This document shows, one piece after another, positions 1-12,129 of a stretch of DNA of 64,000 nt (the stretch's first letter is position 1; each line of letters opens with the position of its first letter). The notes under the pieces are model-generated. The model was not told the DNA's origin, did not search any database, and was given only the letters and a program-made list of their open reading frames with translations. The stretch covers positions 9,365,968 to 9,429,967 of the forward strand of contig NW_004955483.1 in the NCBI RefSeq assembly GCF_000276665.1. Direction: 5' to 3'. This stretch comes from Chinchilla lanigera (lineage: Eukaryota; Chordata; Mammalia; Rodentia; Chinchillidae). Made by a program: the position numbers and the translations under genes.

Positions 1-495
1 TATTAATTTTATTAAAAAAAAAAATAAAATTTTATAACAAAATAATAAAAGAATAACAGCAGTCTACCATCTATCATTATCTTCAGAGTAATCACTCAGA
101 GTACCAGACATCAAATAGAAGAATTCTTTCTTACAAAGAAACAAGCAGATATTAGCACAAAACTTTCTTTTCAATAAACTAAAAGAAACTAGTAGTATAA
201 GTGAGACAAGTTAGCATATATGTTAAAATATTTTTGAAACAAACCAAATAGCTAATTTGGGGAACCATCTGAACCTCTCCCCTCTTCCTACTTACCTATC
301 TTCCCTTTCTCTCTGCACTTGCATAGAGATTCTTTCAGCTTCTGATGTAAGAGAAATCATGTGCTATTTCAGCTTGTGTTTCTGACTTATTTCACTTAAC
401 GATTATGTTTCAAGCTCCATCTAATTGCCTGCAAATGCCTCAGGCTTATCTTCGTGGCAGAATAGAGCTCCATTGTGTATAAATGCCACCTAACA
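1..495 (-). mobile_element. L1 3' end (5'-truncated, antisense)
   Basis: Read on the minus strand, this is the last part of L1 ORF2 followed by the 3' UTR. The stretch near 400-495 carries the familiar antisense end of ORF2 (target-like text 'cattgtgtataaatgccacc'). The 60-230 part aligns by eye with the L1 3' UTRs at 34210-34834 and 55708-56480, sharing 'cctttcaataaac'-like and 'gagtaccaga'-like blocks. The A/T-rich beginning suggests the tail lies at or beyond the window edge. It is heavily mutated and non-coding. Confidence 0.7.
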
Positions 496-1100
496 TAAAA
501 GACTTGATCAAAAGATGGGTAACCTAGTACTGTAAATAAAGTTTTATCAAAACACTACCATGCCTATGTGTGTTGTTATCTACAGCTGCTTTGGCAACAT
601 AATGGCAGACTGAGTAGCTGACGTGGATTATCTAATGCACAAAGCTCAAAACATTTGATGTTTAGGTCTTTATAAAAAAAAAAGCTTGCCATCCCCTGGC
701 TGCACTAGATGTTTAGGAGATACTGTTTTTAAAACTATGGTTATAATAGACTGATGCTGACTGCTGAACACTCTATCACTTTGAAAACTGTCAGGCTCAT
801 AGAGTTTTACACTACAGTGTTTTAAGTATTTACTGAACTCCAACTTTCTATCCAGAGCTGTTTCTTAGACCTTGTCATTTGACTGGGGCAAGGGCCTTAG
901 CATCTTAGCATCACCACTATGCCACCAGATGTGATGGAAAGCATTCTAATACTAGAGACACTTCTGCAAATTATGGAGTTTAACTCTTACCTTTCCCCTG
1001 AGGTCTCCCACATAGGGCAAAGTGATGGCAGGAGTTGTTGTTCTCCTCCCACTTCTTGTGTTCAAGTACACATTTAAATTTATTCTAAACTTTAGTGAAA
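496..1100. other. Unique sequence, no feature seen
   Basis: AT-rich single-copy-looking sequence between an L1 remnant and a SINE. I see no long open frame, splice-flanked exon or structured RNA. Confidence 0.6.
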
Positions 1101-1310
1101 GCCAGGTGTGATGGCGCATTTCTGTAATCCTAGTACTATAAGGAGGCTGAAGCAGCAGGATCTCAAGTTGAAGCCCACCCTAGACAATTTAGCAACTTAG
1201 CAAGATCGATCATATCCCAAAATAAAAAATACAAATAGGACTGGGTATGTAGCTCAGTATAGGGAACTTGAGTTCAATCCTCAGTACAATAACAAACAAA
1301 ACAAAAACTT
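1101..1310 (+). mobile_element. B1-ID composite SINE
   Basis: The left part starts 'gccaggtgtgatggcgcat' and is 7SL-derived B1 sequence. It passes through an A-rich linker into an ID-like right part ('ctgggtatgtagctcagta') and ends in an A-rich tail. The order B1 then ID matches rodent B4-like composites. It is diverged and old. Confidence 0.8.
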
Positions 1311-2029
1311 AGGTGAAGTTGCTCTGGCTGTTAGGTGCAGTGAGAAGAGTTGTAGTGCAGGAACAGGCCATGCAGTGCAGAGCACAGACAACCTACTCCT
1401 TTTCACCCTAAAAATCACATTCACTGTTTCAAATTGTATAGAATAGCCTTTGAGAGCATCGCAGTTCCTACACACACACACCACATGCACACACACAAAA
1501 ACAGAAAATCATAAAGACTAGGAAACCATAAAGTCAGATCGACATCTATCTGTAGCTGATTCTTCCCTAAAACAGTGAGCTCATCATTTGTATAGCCTAG
1601 CTAGGTACCAACAATGAGTGACCCTGGGAAGAGGTCACTGTATTCTGCAGGTATAAGATTTACCGGAAGTGGAATGGAGTTCCTGTCCCTCTCCATAAGA
1701 TCTTCCTGCCCCAACTGGAAGTGTTGGTGAAGCAATACGTATTGGCTGCAATAGGGCCAAGACATGCAAATTTGTACCCCTTTCTCTTTATCCTTTGGGA
1801 AATAGGATTGACTGAAATAAAGTTGAATTCTTTCTTTGTTCCTGCAGTATAAATAATCAATATTTCTCTCCGCCTTCTACAACCTAGAGTGATTCTAATT
1901 GCTCTCTTTGAAAACCACTCCCTAAATACTACTTGTCTTCTTTTAAGCTTTAAAACTTAAGACTCCTTGGAAAATTATTTTCCTTGGTAAAAATGACAGC
2001 AGTAGCTACTGGATTTTCAATTTTATTGT

Positions 2030-2172
2030 TATCTGTTTGAGACAACAGCTTCCTATGTAGTCCAGGCTGGCCTTGAACTCATCAAGTCGGAGCCGACCTC
2101 ACACTTGTCACAGTCCTCCTGCCTCAGCTTCTCAGACGCCGGTAATATGGACATGTACCACCATGCTGAGCA
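2030..2172 (-). mobile_element. B1 SINE
   Basis: Antisense B1: 'gtccaggctggccttgaact' is the reverse of the B1 core, followed by 'cctcctgcctcagcttctc' and ending near 'accaccatgctgagc'. It has no ID half. Confidence 0.85.
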
Positions 2173-2455
2173 ATAGATTTTTATATTTGTATTCTTGCCT
2201 TTCCTAAGAACTGATCTCTCTAGAATTTCATGGTGTGTGTTTAGAATACCTTTTCCATTTTAGACAAGTTTGGGAGCAGATATTGCCCTGTGAAATGCTA
2301 GTGATTTTCCTGAGTTGAGGCCAGCCGTGAAATCCGGGCACATGCATTTTTGTCTCTGACCCCATAAGAATGCATTCATTTCTGTGCATTTCCAATGTCT
2401 GGTACAGGTGCCAGCCATCGGGCTAGGAATGAGAAATGTGGAGATCACCGATATG

Positions 2456-2592
2456 ACATTTCTGCTCTCAGAGGGGCTGGGGATTTAGCTCAGCGGCACA
2501 GCGCCTGCCTGGCAAGCACAAGGTCATGAGTTCGATTCCTGGTACCAGAAAAAAAACAAAAAAACATAAACAAAAACATTTCTGCTGTCAGA
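2456..2592 (+). mobile_element. ID SINE with target-site duplication
   Basis: The element body starts at 2473 with 'ggggctggggatttagctc' and ends in an interrupted A tail near 2575. Pol III boxes are visible: A box 'tagctcagcgg' and B box 'gagttcgattcc'. A 17-bp direct repeat flanks it at 2456-2472 and 2576-2592 ('acatttctgctctcaga', one mismatch). The intact boxes and nearly perfect duplication suggest a fairly recent insertion. Confidence 0.92.
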
Positions 2593-3290
2593 GCCTGGTT
2601 AGTTCAGTAGAGGCGATGAGAACACACAATTGAATACAAAAACAATTGAAATTGAAATAAATATGAAAAATGCCCCCCATAGAAAGGTGTACATCATGCA
2701 ACTGTAAGTCCAAGGGATGTGTAAACTTACCTAACAGTTAATTCAGGAGTTGAACTGTGGATAAACTTATCAGAAGAGAACACATAACTATTGTTGCCTT
2801 GCTCTGAGTTAATAAGTGGAAAAGTTGAACAAAACAAAATTCACCCATTTCACAACCCAGGGCTCCCAGCAAGGCCATTGCTTTTCTCCCATTATTATTC
2901 CTGTATGCTCTTGGTGTCTGGGTTATTAACACTGCATTCAGGTCAGATGAGAATATGTTCAATCTGCCATGCTTTGATAACTAAAGTAAAATGCTGATGG
3001 AGATCATTTAAGAGCGTTCTCTGCTTTGATTGCATGCTTGTGGCTCATAATCAGAATGATGCAAAGTAATTGTTAGACTGACTCGCCAAGGCTACATTTT
3101 ATGTCGCTGCAACTGTCAGCACTTTGTATCTGTTGTGCTGCCTGAAGAGCTCTCGCCCAGCACCCGTTGGGCGGCTAATGCACGTCTCTCCGCTGAATAC
3201 CACGGATAACTTTTGTTCTAGCATCTTTGCTTGCCCCCTCCAATTACCTGAAAAAGAAATATTTGCCTGTCTAGTGAAAGCAAGTGCTTC

Positions 3291-3294
<4 letters not shown>

Positions 3295-3340
<46 letters not shown>
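3295..3340. repeat. (TG)23 microsatellite
   Basis: Uninterrupted TG dinucleotide run. It generates artificial Val-Cys-rich open frames that are not genes. Confidence 0.98.
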
Positions 3341-3342
<2 letters not shown>

Positions 3343-3454
3343 TGTGCCTGCTAGAGTGCTTATGCATCACGACTTGAATATAAAAACCCATGTACACGTT
3401 GCTAGGAGCTCATCTCTTCCCTTTGGCCACAAAACCCTGACAAACAGGGCTTTG

Positions 3455-3630
3455 TCCCTTGCTGTTTGTGTGATTTGGATAGGTTACTTTTCTTGAGACC
3501 TGTTCTCCTCATGTGTACAGTGGGGCTAATGGAACCTATTTTACAGAGACATTTTTGGGTCAGGATTACAGATAATAGATAACAAAGTGTCTGCAGAAAT
3601 CAGGTACTCAGTAAATGGTAGTAGCTAATA
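3455..3630 (+). mobile_element. MIR SINE
   Basis: Contains the MIR order: 'gtgatttggataggttac', then a 'tcctcatgtgtacagtgggg' block, then the 3' part with 'aggtactcagtaaatggtag'. Old mammal-wide element. Confidence 0.7.
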
Positions 3631-3672
3631 TTAAGAAAGCTAATGCTTACTAAGGATGGTACAATATAATGG

Positions 3673-4044
3673 TGTGTCTGTCACCTTCCTGACACTATAA
3701 CAAATACTTAAAATAATTAACTTATTGAGAAAAAAGGTTTATTTTGGCTGATGGTTTCAAAGGATGCAGTCCATGATCAGTTGGCCCTGTTGCTTTTAGG
3801 CCTGTGGTGAGGCATTACCTCATGGTGGGAGTGCATGGCAGAGCACAGCTGCTCCCCAATGGCAAAAGACAAAGAGGAAGGGGTCAGGGTCCCACAGGTC
3901 CCTTGGAAGCCACACCCCAAAGACCTAAGGACCTCCCACTAGGCCCCGCCTCTTAAAGATACCATACCTCCCAATTGTACCACTCTGGGGACCAATCTCC
4001 AACACACTGGCCTTTAGGAAACATTTAAGAGCCAAACTATAGCA
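3673..4044 (-). mobile_element. ERVL-MaLR-type solo LTR
   Basis: On the minus strand the element opens TGCTATAGTTTGG, a MaLR-like LTR start, and closes with an AT-rich block equivalent to 'gccaaaataaacc', typical of MaLR 3' ends. A perfect 5-bp direct repeat 'aatgg' flanks it (3668-3672 and 4045-4049), as expected for LTR integration. No internal retroviral sequence is attached, so it is a solo LTR. Subfamily not assigned. Confidence 0.8.
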
Positions 4045-4330
4045 AATGGCAAGACCATATTTTCAAGTCAGCAGTCAGTAAACATACTTTAACCATGGAA
4101 GATGTAGTATCAGCAGTTTCCAGGCTAGTTCACATTTACTAGAGACACATAATTGGATGAGGATTGTTAGAATCCAAACTATAACTTTCTATGGCTAGGG
4201 CTGTTATGAAGAATGTGTTACCAGCCATTGCATGTACACCTTTATAGGATATGGAAGACCCTTTGAAAGCTAATTTAGGAATGTATATACCTTACTTTGA
4301 TTGTAACTGCCAGTTTTGGTGACAAAGAGC

Positions 4331-4495
4331 TAAAATCCTAGCACTCTGGAGGCTGAGGCAGAAAGATCACAAATTCTAGCCCAGTCTGGGCAACTTAGCA
4401 ACTGACTTACCAAAACCAATTTTAAAAGGGCTGGGGATGTAGTTCAGGGGAAAGGCTCTTGCTTTGATATCATATACCACCAAAATGGGGGCTGT
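4331..4495 (+). mobile_element. B1-ID composite SINE (degenerate)
   Basis: The B1-like part reads 'cctagcactctggaggctga' and is followed by 'ggcaacttagcaactgac'. An ID-like half begins 'gggctggggatgtagttcag'. The ID half is poorly preserved after its A box. Confidence 0.75.
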
Positions 4496-4793
4496 TATAT
4501 TAGCATATAACATAGCCTGATCATCTGCTGCTTGCTCATGGGAAAGCAGTCACCATAAGAGCTGAACAATGTAAAAAACCCATCGCTGTAAGGAGTTCAT
4601 TGTTAGGTTGTAGATATCTCTCCAGCTCTGAGATGTACCATCCAAAGAGATTTGTTACAGGAGCTCAGCTCACCTCCCATGATACGGTGAATCTCTGGTG
4701 TGAGCTGTCCAAAAGAGGCTGTGATTCTGTCCAGTGCCAACACTGAAGGTCTGTATTCTTCTCTCCTAATATTAATTCTTTCTCATGTAGTCA

Positions 4794-4922
4794 AAATAGA
4801 ATAGTAGGGGGCTGGGGATTTAGTTCAGCAGCACGACGCCTGCCTGGCCAGTGAGAAGTCATGAGTTCATTTCCCGGTACCGGAAAAAAACAAAACAAAC
4901 AAACAAACAAACAAATAGAATA
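4794..4922 (+). mobile_element. ID SINE with target-site duplication
   Basis: The body begins at 4808 ('ggggctggggatttagttca') and ends in an (AAAC)n-type tail near 4912. A 10-bp direct repeat 'aaatagaata' flanks it at 4794-4803 and 4913-4922. It is the same subfamily as the copy at 2473. Confidence 0.9.
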
Positions 4923-5470
4923 CTAAAGTCTTTTCTAAAAGCATGACCCCTAAGACAGATTGTTACTCTCTATAAAACTCGCACAAGCTGGGCCAGGATG
5001 ACACACTTAGGGAACATTCACTGGATGGGTCTCGTGAAGGGACTTTCACCTGTAATTTCCTGTGGACTCCACTTTTGGTCTCTCCAGGATTTCATAGCCC
5101 ACATCTGACTTGCTGTTTCCCTGTTGCCTCAGTGAGTCCTGTCTTTCTCTCTCTGCTGCTTCCTGCCAGCATGGACCTCCTGCCTGTGGGCGGGAACAGC
5201 ATTGGGAATGCTTAGAAAAGCCACCTGCATGCTAGCAGGAAAAGGCAGTCTCTTCACTTCCTCTGACCCTGTGGGGACACTCCCACTCCTGTAGTACAGT
5301 TTTCTCTATAGAAGGAAAGGGACCCGTCATGTGACTCACACAAAGCATATCACATGTTTTACCAGACCTGCCATTCTCTTTGAAGAGGAAAACAGACTAG
5401 AGATACTGACATTGCATAGACATTCCAACTTTTGATACCTTCTAAATAAGCTGAGTCCTGAAGGACTAAC

Positions 5471-5538
5471 TTCCTCCCTTCCTTCCTTCCTTCCTTCCTT
5501 CCTTCCTTCCTTCCTTCCTTCCTTCATTCATTCATTCC
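5471..5538. repeat. (CTTC)n microsatellite
   Basis: A CTTC/TTCC tetranucleotide run ends in 'ttcattcattcatt', directly at the poly(A)-side end of the minus-strand SINE that follows. It probably grew from that SINE's tail. The reverse strand encodes an artefactual Lys-Glu-Gly-Arg open frame. Confidence 0.95.
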
Positions 5539-5697
5539 ACTGGAGATTGAACCCAGGGTCTTCACACTGAGCTACATCCCTAGCCCTTTTTTGTGTTTTT
5601 CTTTTGAGACAGGGTCTCACTAAGCAGCTAAATTACCTACCCAGGCTGGGATTCAGATTGGGATCCTCCTGCCTCAGCCTCCCAAACTTTTTTAGAT
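5537..5697 (-). mobile_element. B1-ID composite SINE
   Basis: Reverse-strand ID half ('gagctacatccctagccct') is joined to a reverse B1 half ('gagacagggtctcactaag', 'cctcctgcctcagcctccca'). The right end is degenerate. Confidence 0.85.
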
Positions 5698-5699
5698 TT

Positions 5700-6655
5700 T
5701 GAAGTTCAGTAGTGTGATGTAATGTCTGGGATCACTCAAGACTCTACAGCATTCAGTTTGTCTTTCCTGGCATTATTAGGCAATTCTACCATAATGGCAC
5801 TGGAAATAGGGATCTGTGTTTAGCTTCAGATTTAGGATTTCATACTTGAAATAGGCATCCTTGTCTACTACTATGTCTTGTCGTTAAAATTGTGTCCCTT
5901 TCTGTAGATGGGATGCCCACTGAATATTGTGATTTGTCATTTTATTCCCTGTGGTATATGTGTTATTTTGTATTCTTCTAAGTTACACCCACTCAAACAA
6001 AAACAGTTTTTTTGCTGTTAAGACTTATTATATTTATGCTATCTGCCTTTCTTGGTCGAGAAGAAAATGTAGCGGAGAAAGAACCACATGCTAACACAGT
6101 GTGTAGTCACTTCTCATAAATATGAATACTTTGGTAGATTCTGTAATTTCAACAAACAAATGTTTATTGGTTCATTCTTCCTAAGCAAAACTCTTGCAGT
6201 CCTTAAAAATTATGATGCAGTTGAATTTACTGAGGTTAAGGTTTTTAATATATCAGGTGAGAAAATGATCAGGCAGCAGAATATTATGAATATGCGTATA
6301 GTATGCTATAGATAAATTATATATGGATGTGTGAAATTATGTGTATAATGAACTGTATACATCCATGGGCAAGGGAGCGAGCCTGGAGCCTTATAAATGG
6401 CTATGTTTATAGTGATTACTAGCGGGGTTTTGCTGATTGCTGTTATTTGGGGTTTTCCTCCATCTATATTACCTAATTATAAACACTCTTATTTTGTTCT
6501 TATTCTTCTTATCCGACGAGAGGGGACAAGAAGAGGCTACAATACAAGTACTTACATTCAGATGAATTATAAAATTATCATAGTCTCTCTATTGTTGCAG
6601 GTATGCAGATGTATTGTGCCAAACAGAAATAAAGGCTTCCCTTTTTTTTTTTTTA
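5700..6655. other. Unique AT-rich sequence
   Basis: No repeat family or exon recognised. It contains a short A/T-rich low-complexity stretch and a T12 run near 6642-6653. Open frames here are short and show no domain or splice context. Confidence 0.5.
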
Positions 6656-6659
6656 AGTC

Positions 6660-6845
6660 TCTTCTGCATGCCAGGCACTGTGATAAGAACGTGAAATGAT
6701 ATACGAAGCAGGTATTATTACTGCCATTATGCAAATGAGGAAGGAGCTCAGAGAGTTTCAGTCACCGGAATCACACAGCCAGGCAGTGACAGCTGAGATG
6801 CAGACTTGGGTCTGACTCTGAACTTGCTTTTGTGGTCTCTATCAT
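6660..6845 (-). mobile_element. MIR SINE
   Basis: Antisense MIR. It shows 'tgcaaatgaggaaggagctc' followed by 'tcacacagccaggcagtgac' and 'cagacttgggtctgactctg', in the order of the reverse-complemented MIR core. Confidence 0.8.
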
Positions 6846-7133
6846 TCTTCCTGTAGACGTCTTGTCTGTCATTAGGATGAAAAGGCTCGTGAGTGTGAGT
6901 GGGTTATAAAGTGTAGCTTTAAAAAGAAGGGGATCTAATGGATGCTGCAGGTTTGTATGATCTTTCACTGCTTCCTTGTTTTCTGGGAGGCTTTTCAGTC
7001 TAGAACCTTCTCAGGAGCCAGAGTCACAATGTGCTAGGATCGACCTCGACATCCCAGGACAGTCTGACAGGACTGTAGGAATCACCTGCACACAGGTGGA
7101 CTTCTTTCTAGGACTTTGAGGCATCCTTGCTGA

Positions 7134-7216
7134 TTCAGAGAAACAGAGTCTGCGAGTTTGCCTCAGTTTGCCTCAGAGAAACTGAGTCTGAAAACAGAGT
7201 CTGAGAGTTTGCCTCC
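7134..7216. repeat. Short irregular tandem repeat
   Basis: The unit 'cagagtctgagagtttgcct' appears twice (7144 and 7193 areas), with a partial third 'gtttgcctcagtttgcctca' between them. It looks like a small decayed minisatellite or local duplication. Confidence 0.7.
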
Positions 7217-8504
7217 GGCTCGAGGGACATCTTGGGGAGGTGACTCTCTACATTGGCTCTCACAGTCACCTTCCTACTTCCTCTTGAGAAAAAGGCTGGG
7301 AGGCAGCAGACCTCTTCCAACTGGTAGAAAGAACCCTGGAGGCTCTGGGAATCTGAGCAGCGGAACTCGGGAGTGGAGCAACTTTGCCTCACAGCACACC
7401 TGGACTTTCAAAGGCACCTTGAAAACAGTCTCTGGAAATTTTGAAAAACCTGAATCTTGAACTGAGTCCCTCCTGGGGTGTGGGTGAAACAGTCTTTTGC
7501 TGCCACTCCCTTATCTGCCTCTGTCTCTCAGCCTTGCTCTACCTGACACTCAGATCGTCTTGGTTCTTTCCCACGCTTGACTTGGGCTTTTCGTGTCCAG
7601 ATACCGCAGAGCTTCTCCTGGGATCGCCAGTCCAGCTTCTCTGCCAAGTCCACATTCCCATGTGAGCTGAATTAGGGAAAGAACAAATATGCAATGTATG
7701 GTGTCCTCTGGTTGTTTACTGACATCTCAGTCAGCCCTGCGGTGGGCATGCAGCGCAAGACCTTCTAAGAGACCCACCTGGAAAATGATCTCCTAAGCGC
7801 ACATTATGTACTCCCTGTCATCAGGATCATGCAGCTCATCACAAATGAACCATGCACGTGATTATTTTCTGCACATTGAGCGTTTAGTTCTGTTATTAAG
7901 CTTCTGTTGCTGCCCAGTATGTCTTGATGCAACCTCTAGACCTGTGTACCTGCCCTGCTTTAGCAAATGGACTTAATTTTGTTTTTCTTAAATCTTTTTC
8001 TCTCTTCTAGTTTCCCAAAGAAATTAGACCAACAGCTTATGAGTGGGAAGAAAGGGACCTGCTGTATGCATAGAGCGAGTGGTCCTTTCCATCCATCATA
8101 TCCTTTCACCCGCATCCCAATTTTATCCCGTGCTATGAGGCACCAAGGGAAAGTGCTGGGTAACAGTCATGCTCTTAAATTCTCTGCTGCTCGACCCAAG
8201 ATTCTTCAACTCTTTTTGTTCCTTTGTGGACAAGGACTTCCCTCCTAGGTTTTTTCTGTAACTTCTTTTTGGCATTCGCATGTTTTGCATCTTGTGAGTT
8301 ATTACTGTCACCTTGTCCAGCTTGCAGAAAGGACATGAGAGGAAGTTTCTCTCCTTCAGTGACTGGTACAGAAGGATACAGCCACAGGCAAGGGGAAGCC
8401 ACCCATTTCGTTCATGTGGCTATGCTGTCCCGCGGATACCAGGACATACCTTGGTGACAATAATAGGAGCTGCACCAAGGGTGGTATCTTAGAGTCAGTC
8501 TGGC
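7217..8504. other. Unique sequence, no gene recognised
   Basis: Mixed-composition single-copy sequence. Several frames of 60-100 codons overlap on both strands with no recognisable domain, start context or splice pattern, so I treat them as chance. Confidence 0.5.
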
Positions 8505-8640
8505 AAAGGGCCTAGGCACAGACCAGGCAGCTGAGGCCCACAGCTCTGAAGTCACTTGTTTGTGGTGTCACAGGTGGTGGTAGAGCCATGATCAGGAGAG
8601 GTATTTGACTCCCACCTGCATGGTGATTTTTGAATCCACG
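8505..8640 (-). mobile_element. Possible MIR fragment
   Basis: 'caggcagctgaggcccacag' followed by a 'gtcacaggtggtggtagagc' block resembles the antisense MIR core. Divergence is high. Confidence 0.45.
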
Positions 8641-9096
8641 GCTTGTTTCTGAGGACATACATTTATATAGCTAATTTGACTTAATGTAGTCCCAGTAAAT
8701 TAATGATAATGTTTCATTCTCCCAAGGCAAATGTCAGGAAAGGAGCTGATTAGCTATATGACCTCCTAGCAATCAAACCTGGCTGCTACCAAGAGGGGCT
8801 GGGAGAGTGGCTGTTCTCAGAACACTTCTATTAAGGACCTCATCTAAGAGGGTGCATTTGCCTTTGTGGCTTTTCCAGACCTCTGCTTTTGTAGTATCGT
8901 GTTGTTCTGCGCTGAAGCTTCATGGCACATCTGTTTTACAGCTAGAAGCCTCCGTGCACCCGCAGGGCTGTGCTGGCCAGCGGCAGACCTGACTACCCCA
9001 CTGGGAGGGGGCCAGCTCACACCTGCACAGGAGTGAACACCAGGCCTCTTGTAGTACAGAACTAAATTGCCCTGCAGTTTTTATGCCTTTCTGATG

Positions 9097-9120
9097 AACA
9101 TTTCTTCATTAAGAAATGTT
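9097..9120. other. Perfect 10-bp inverted repeat
   Basis: AACATTTCTT and AAGAAATGTT flank a 4-nt loop (catt). It could form a short hairpin, but is AT-rich and may be chance. Confidence 0.6.
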
Positions 9121-9600
9121 GGTTTCTACATGAGAGCGGTCGTGTGGTGAGGTTGAGACAAGTGTGAGGAGAAAATTCTCCAGTGGAATTGGGAAAGGGG
9201 CATTTGCCTGCAGCACTTGCAAGGAGTCCTGTGCTAGATCAGGCTCTGGGTCTTGTTCATTTATGTTAGTGAGGTAGGGATAAGTACTTGCAAAGCATTT
9301 CATCTCACTGAAGGATTACTCTACATGTAGTATTAAGAGCCAGTGTCCATGGTTTTATCACATTTGTCAGTTTAGTCACTTATTCTTAATCATGGGGAAC
9401 TACTCTTCAGCACTACTAGAGTCATTACTATGAGACTTAATATAGCTCCTTATCCACAGAGACAGTCCAGTTTCCACCAGTGCATGGAAGGGAACTTAGA
9501 ACCTGGTGACTCACTGGGCCATCACTTGTTTATCACCTGAGCATTGATCATATCACTCCCGTCCCTGGGTAGATCCACACAAATGTGTGTTTATTAGAAA

Positions 9601-9920
9601 TGTGTCAACCTCTGTCACTGTGACAGAATATCTGAGCTAATTAACATAAAAGGAGGAAAAACTTGTTGTGGCTTACAGTTGTGGTGGGTTTAGTCCATGG
9701 CAGTTTGGGTCTGTTGCCTTGGGACCTGTGGAAAGGCAGCACATCAGGACAGAGAGTGCATAGTGGACCAAACTACTCCTTTCATGGTGGTTAGGAAGCA
9801 AAAGAGAGACAAGAAGGGGCTTCTAACCTGCCTTGCCACCAGACCCTGCTCCTAAAGTTTCCACGGTACTGTAGGGTAAGGACCAAACCTCTAGCACATG
9901 GGTCTTTGTGGGATATGTCA
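9601..9920 (-). mobile_element. ERVL-MaLR-type LTR (truncated or diverged)
   Basis: Reverse-strand MaLR-like sequence. It has 'tgacagaatatctgagctaa' at one end, a 'gtggcttacagttgtggtgg' middle, and 'accaaacctctagcacatgg' near the other end, which reads as the MaLR 5' part in reverse. The TG/CA ends are unclear. Confidence 0.65.
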
Positions 9921-11488
9921 GATTTACTCTTAGTAAAGTGTGAACTTGAGGGTTTCCATTTCCTCATCTTATCCAAAATGTGTGTCCCTAGACTAAGTAT
10001 ACCACAGTATAATGTAGGACACTGAGATCTGCTGCTCTCTGGGGAAATCTAAACATCTCCATAACTGAAGAGGTTAGGAAGACTGAATGACAGTTAAGGG
10101 CCTTAGGACAGAGGAGAAATGTGAAATTCCACACCTACATTGTACTAGTGTTTGGGCAAAGAATAAACTGGTAAAGAGAGGTCAAGGTAAGAAATCAGGA
10201 AAGGCATGAAGGGAAGACCACCCTGAACTCACACAGACTACTTTTCCTGCGGGAGTCCAGAGTAGTTTGATGTTGACACTCAGAAGGCATCAAATTATTA
10301 TCCAAAGTATCACAAGCCATTTGCTTTTAACCAAATAGGAGGAAACTACACAGAAACTGGATCCATGAGTTTTTCCCTGAAAAGAAGCTCAGAGGCTGGT
10401 CCCCCAGGCATGTACACCTTATAAAGCATGAGTTCCGTTTTGTAATATGCAAGGGACTGGACCCTGGGAACAATGTTGCTCTTGTTGCTAAGCTCAAACA
10501 GCACTCGCCATCGATGGTATCCCTTTAAGGGAAATCTAGCAAAAGGCTCTTGCCAGCACCATGATTTTATTTGCTAGAGGCCCAAGTGGCAGTGGCATGG
10601 ATTGATTCCATAGCAACATGTCTGTGCAGCCAGAAAACATATAATGCCTGTGGCAGCCCGTGTATCCTGGGCAGGATGAGCACAGCCCTGGTAGTACATC
10701 TTTCACTTTCCAGCGCATCCTCTGCTTTCCCCTCCTGGGGCCTGCAGTAGTGCATGGAGTATGGCTGTATCATCATTGCTAGCTCTCCCTGCTGTTAATA
10801 CTTCCTCTGTCCCCTTCCAGCTTGGAACTTGATGAGACAGGAGGCAGGGCCTGCGGTACCTACCTGCAGCCTCTGGATGCAACAGCAATGCTGAGCGGCT
10901 CCTCATCTTCGCCATCAAGAGTAGGCGGAGAGGTTGTGTTTTGCTAGGGCTGCACAAGGAAATACAGTGCTGATTTCTTTCCCTCCAGGAGTATCTACCA
11001 CAGTGACAGTTTCTATCTGCAGTTTCTCCACTGATATGTTCCCACAGCTGTCACATGTCACTGATGCTTGCCACCTGTCACATCCTTTATGAGACCATTG
11101 CAATGCACACTTGTTTCAGCCAATGCTGTTTTCCTCTGAACTTTGGAAACATTTAAAAAAAATTTTGCCACCCACTTGACACATGTCCTGTATCTCCTCT
11201 TTTGAAATACATAGCTCTGAGGGCCTGAGCAGTCGATCTTTCTAGGCAGAGAGGAAGAGGGAAAGCCCTTGAATGTTAGGAGGCATGTATCTCCTTTTTC
11301 ATCTTTTATTTTAAATTTCTATAATGCCTGTGGAGAGTAACCATGCCATAATACTTGTTCAGGATAACGTCATATTTTTATTCTCTCTCTCAAGGAAGTT
11401 GTGATACTAGTATGTAAGTATATTGCAAATGTTTTCATATTTTTCAAAGAAAATATAAATGCAAGAAAGTCTTTTTTTTCTAACAGGA
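9921..11488. other. Unique sequence, no gene recognised
   Basis: About 1.6 kb with no repeat I can name. Overlapping short minus-strand frames at 10.5-11.1 kb have no family signature. Confidence 0.5.
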
Positions 11489-11899
11489 TGTCTTAGTTAC
11501 TTTTCTCATTGCTGGGACAAAATACCCAACACACACAAGTTAAAGGAGGAAAGGTTTATTTCAGCTCACAGTTTGTAGAGGTTTCAGTCCACGTTCAGCT
11601 GTCTCCAAAGCAAAGCATCATGGGAGATGAGAAACAGTCCATGGCAGGGAAGGCAGGAAACAGCCAGCCTGACTTTCTTTCTGCCCCTTTTATCCCATTC
11701 AAGCTAGAAGCCTATTGATAGGTGCCACTCACAATCATGGTATGCCTTTTGTTCTCCATACCCAGAACTGTGCCAAACCCATTTAGTTATCACATACACT
11801 TAATCACAGTATTGCCCAACCTAGATCCATCCACATCTGAAAAGCCCCACCTATGAGCACCTGAGGCTTTGAGGAGACATCTAGATACAAGCCATAACA
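11489..11899 (-). mobile_element. ERVL-MaLR-type solo LTR, full length
   Basis: The minus strand starts TGTTATGGC and ends GTAACTAAGACA, giving TG...CA termini over 411 bp. The A-rich 'caaagttaaaggaggaaagg'-type block near the 3' end matches the copies at 32329 and 43749. No clear 5-bp duplication survives. Solo LTR, non-coding. Confidence 0.8.
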
Positions 11900-12129
11900 C
11901 CGGGGTTTTAAAAACCCTTACAAATCAGTAAGAAATGATCACCAAGCTAGCCTGTGACTGGCCCTGGTTGACATAGAGCCCTGAGATCAATGGGTGAAAT
12001 ATTGTAGCCATTGCACTTAATTCCTGGTGGCCCATGCCTGCATAGTGGTGTTGGTTTATGAAAATAAATAATTGTCATTCCATGTTGGTGATAGAGGAAC
12101 AATATAACTCCTGACCTGTTACAAGTCAA

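Noticed and set aside
2473..2550. tRNA gene
   Set aside because: The A and B boxes belong to an ID SINE; there is no cloverleaf acceptor stem.
3124..3496. Val-Cys-rich frames
   Set aside because: Products of a (TG)23 microsatellite.
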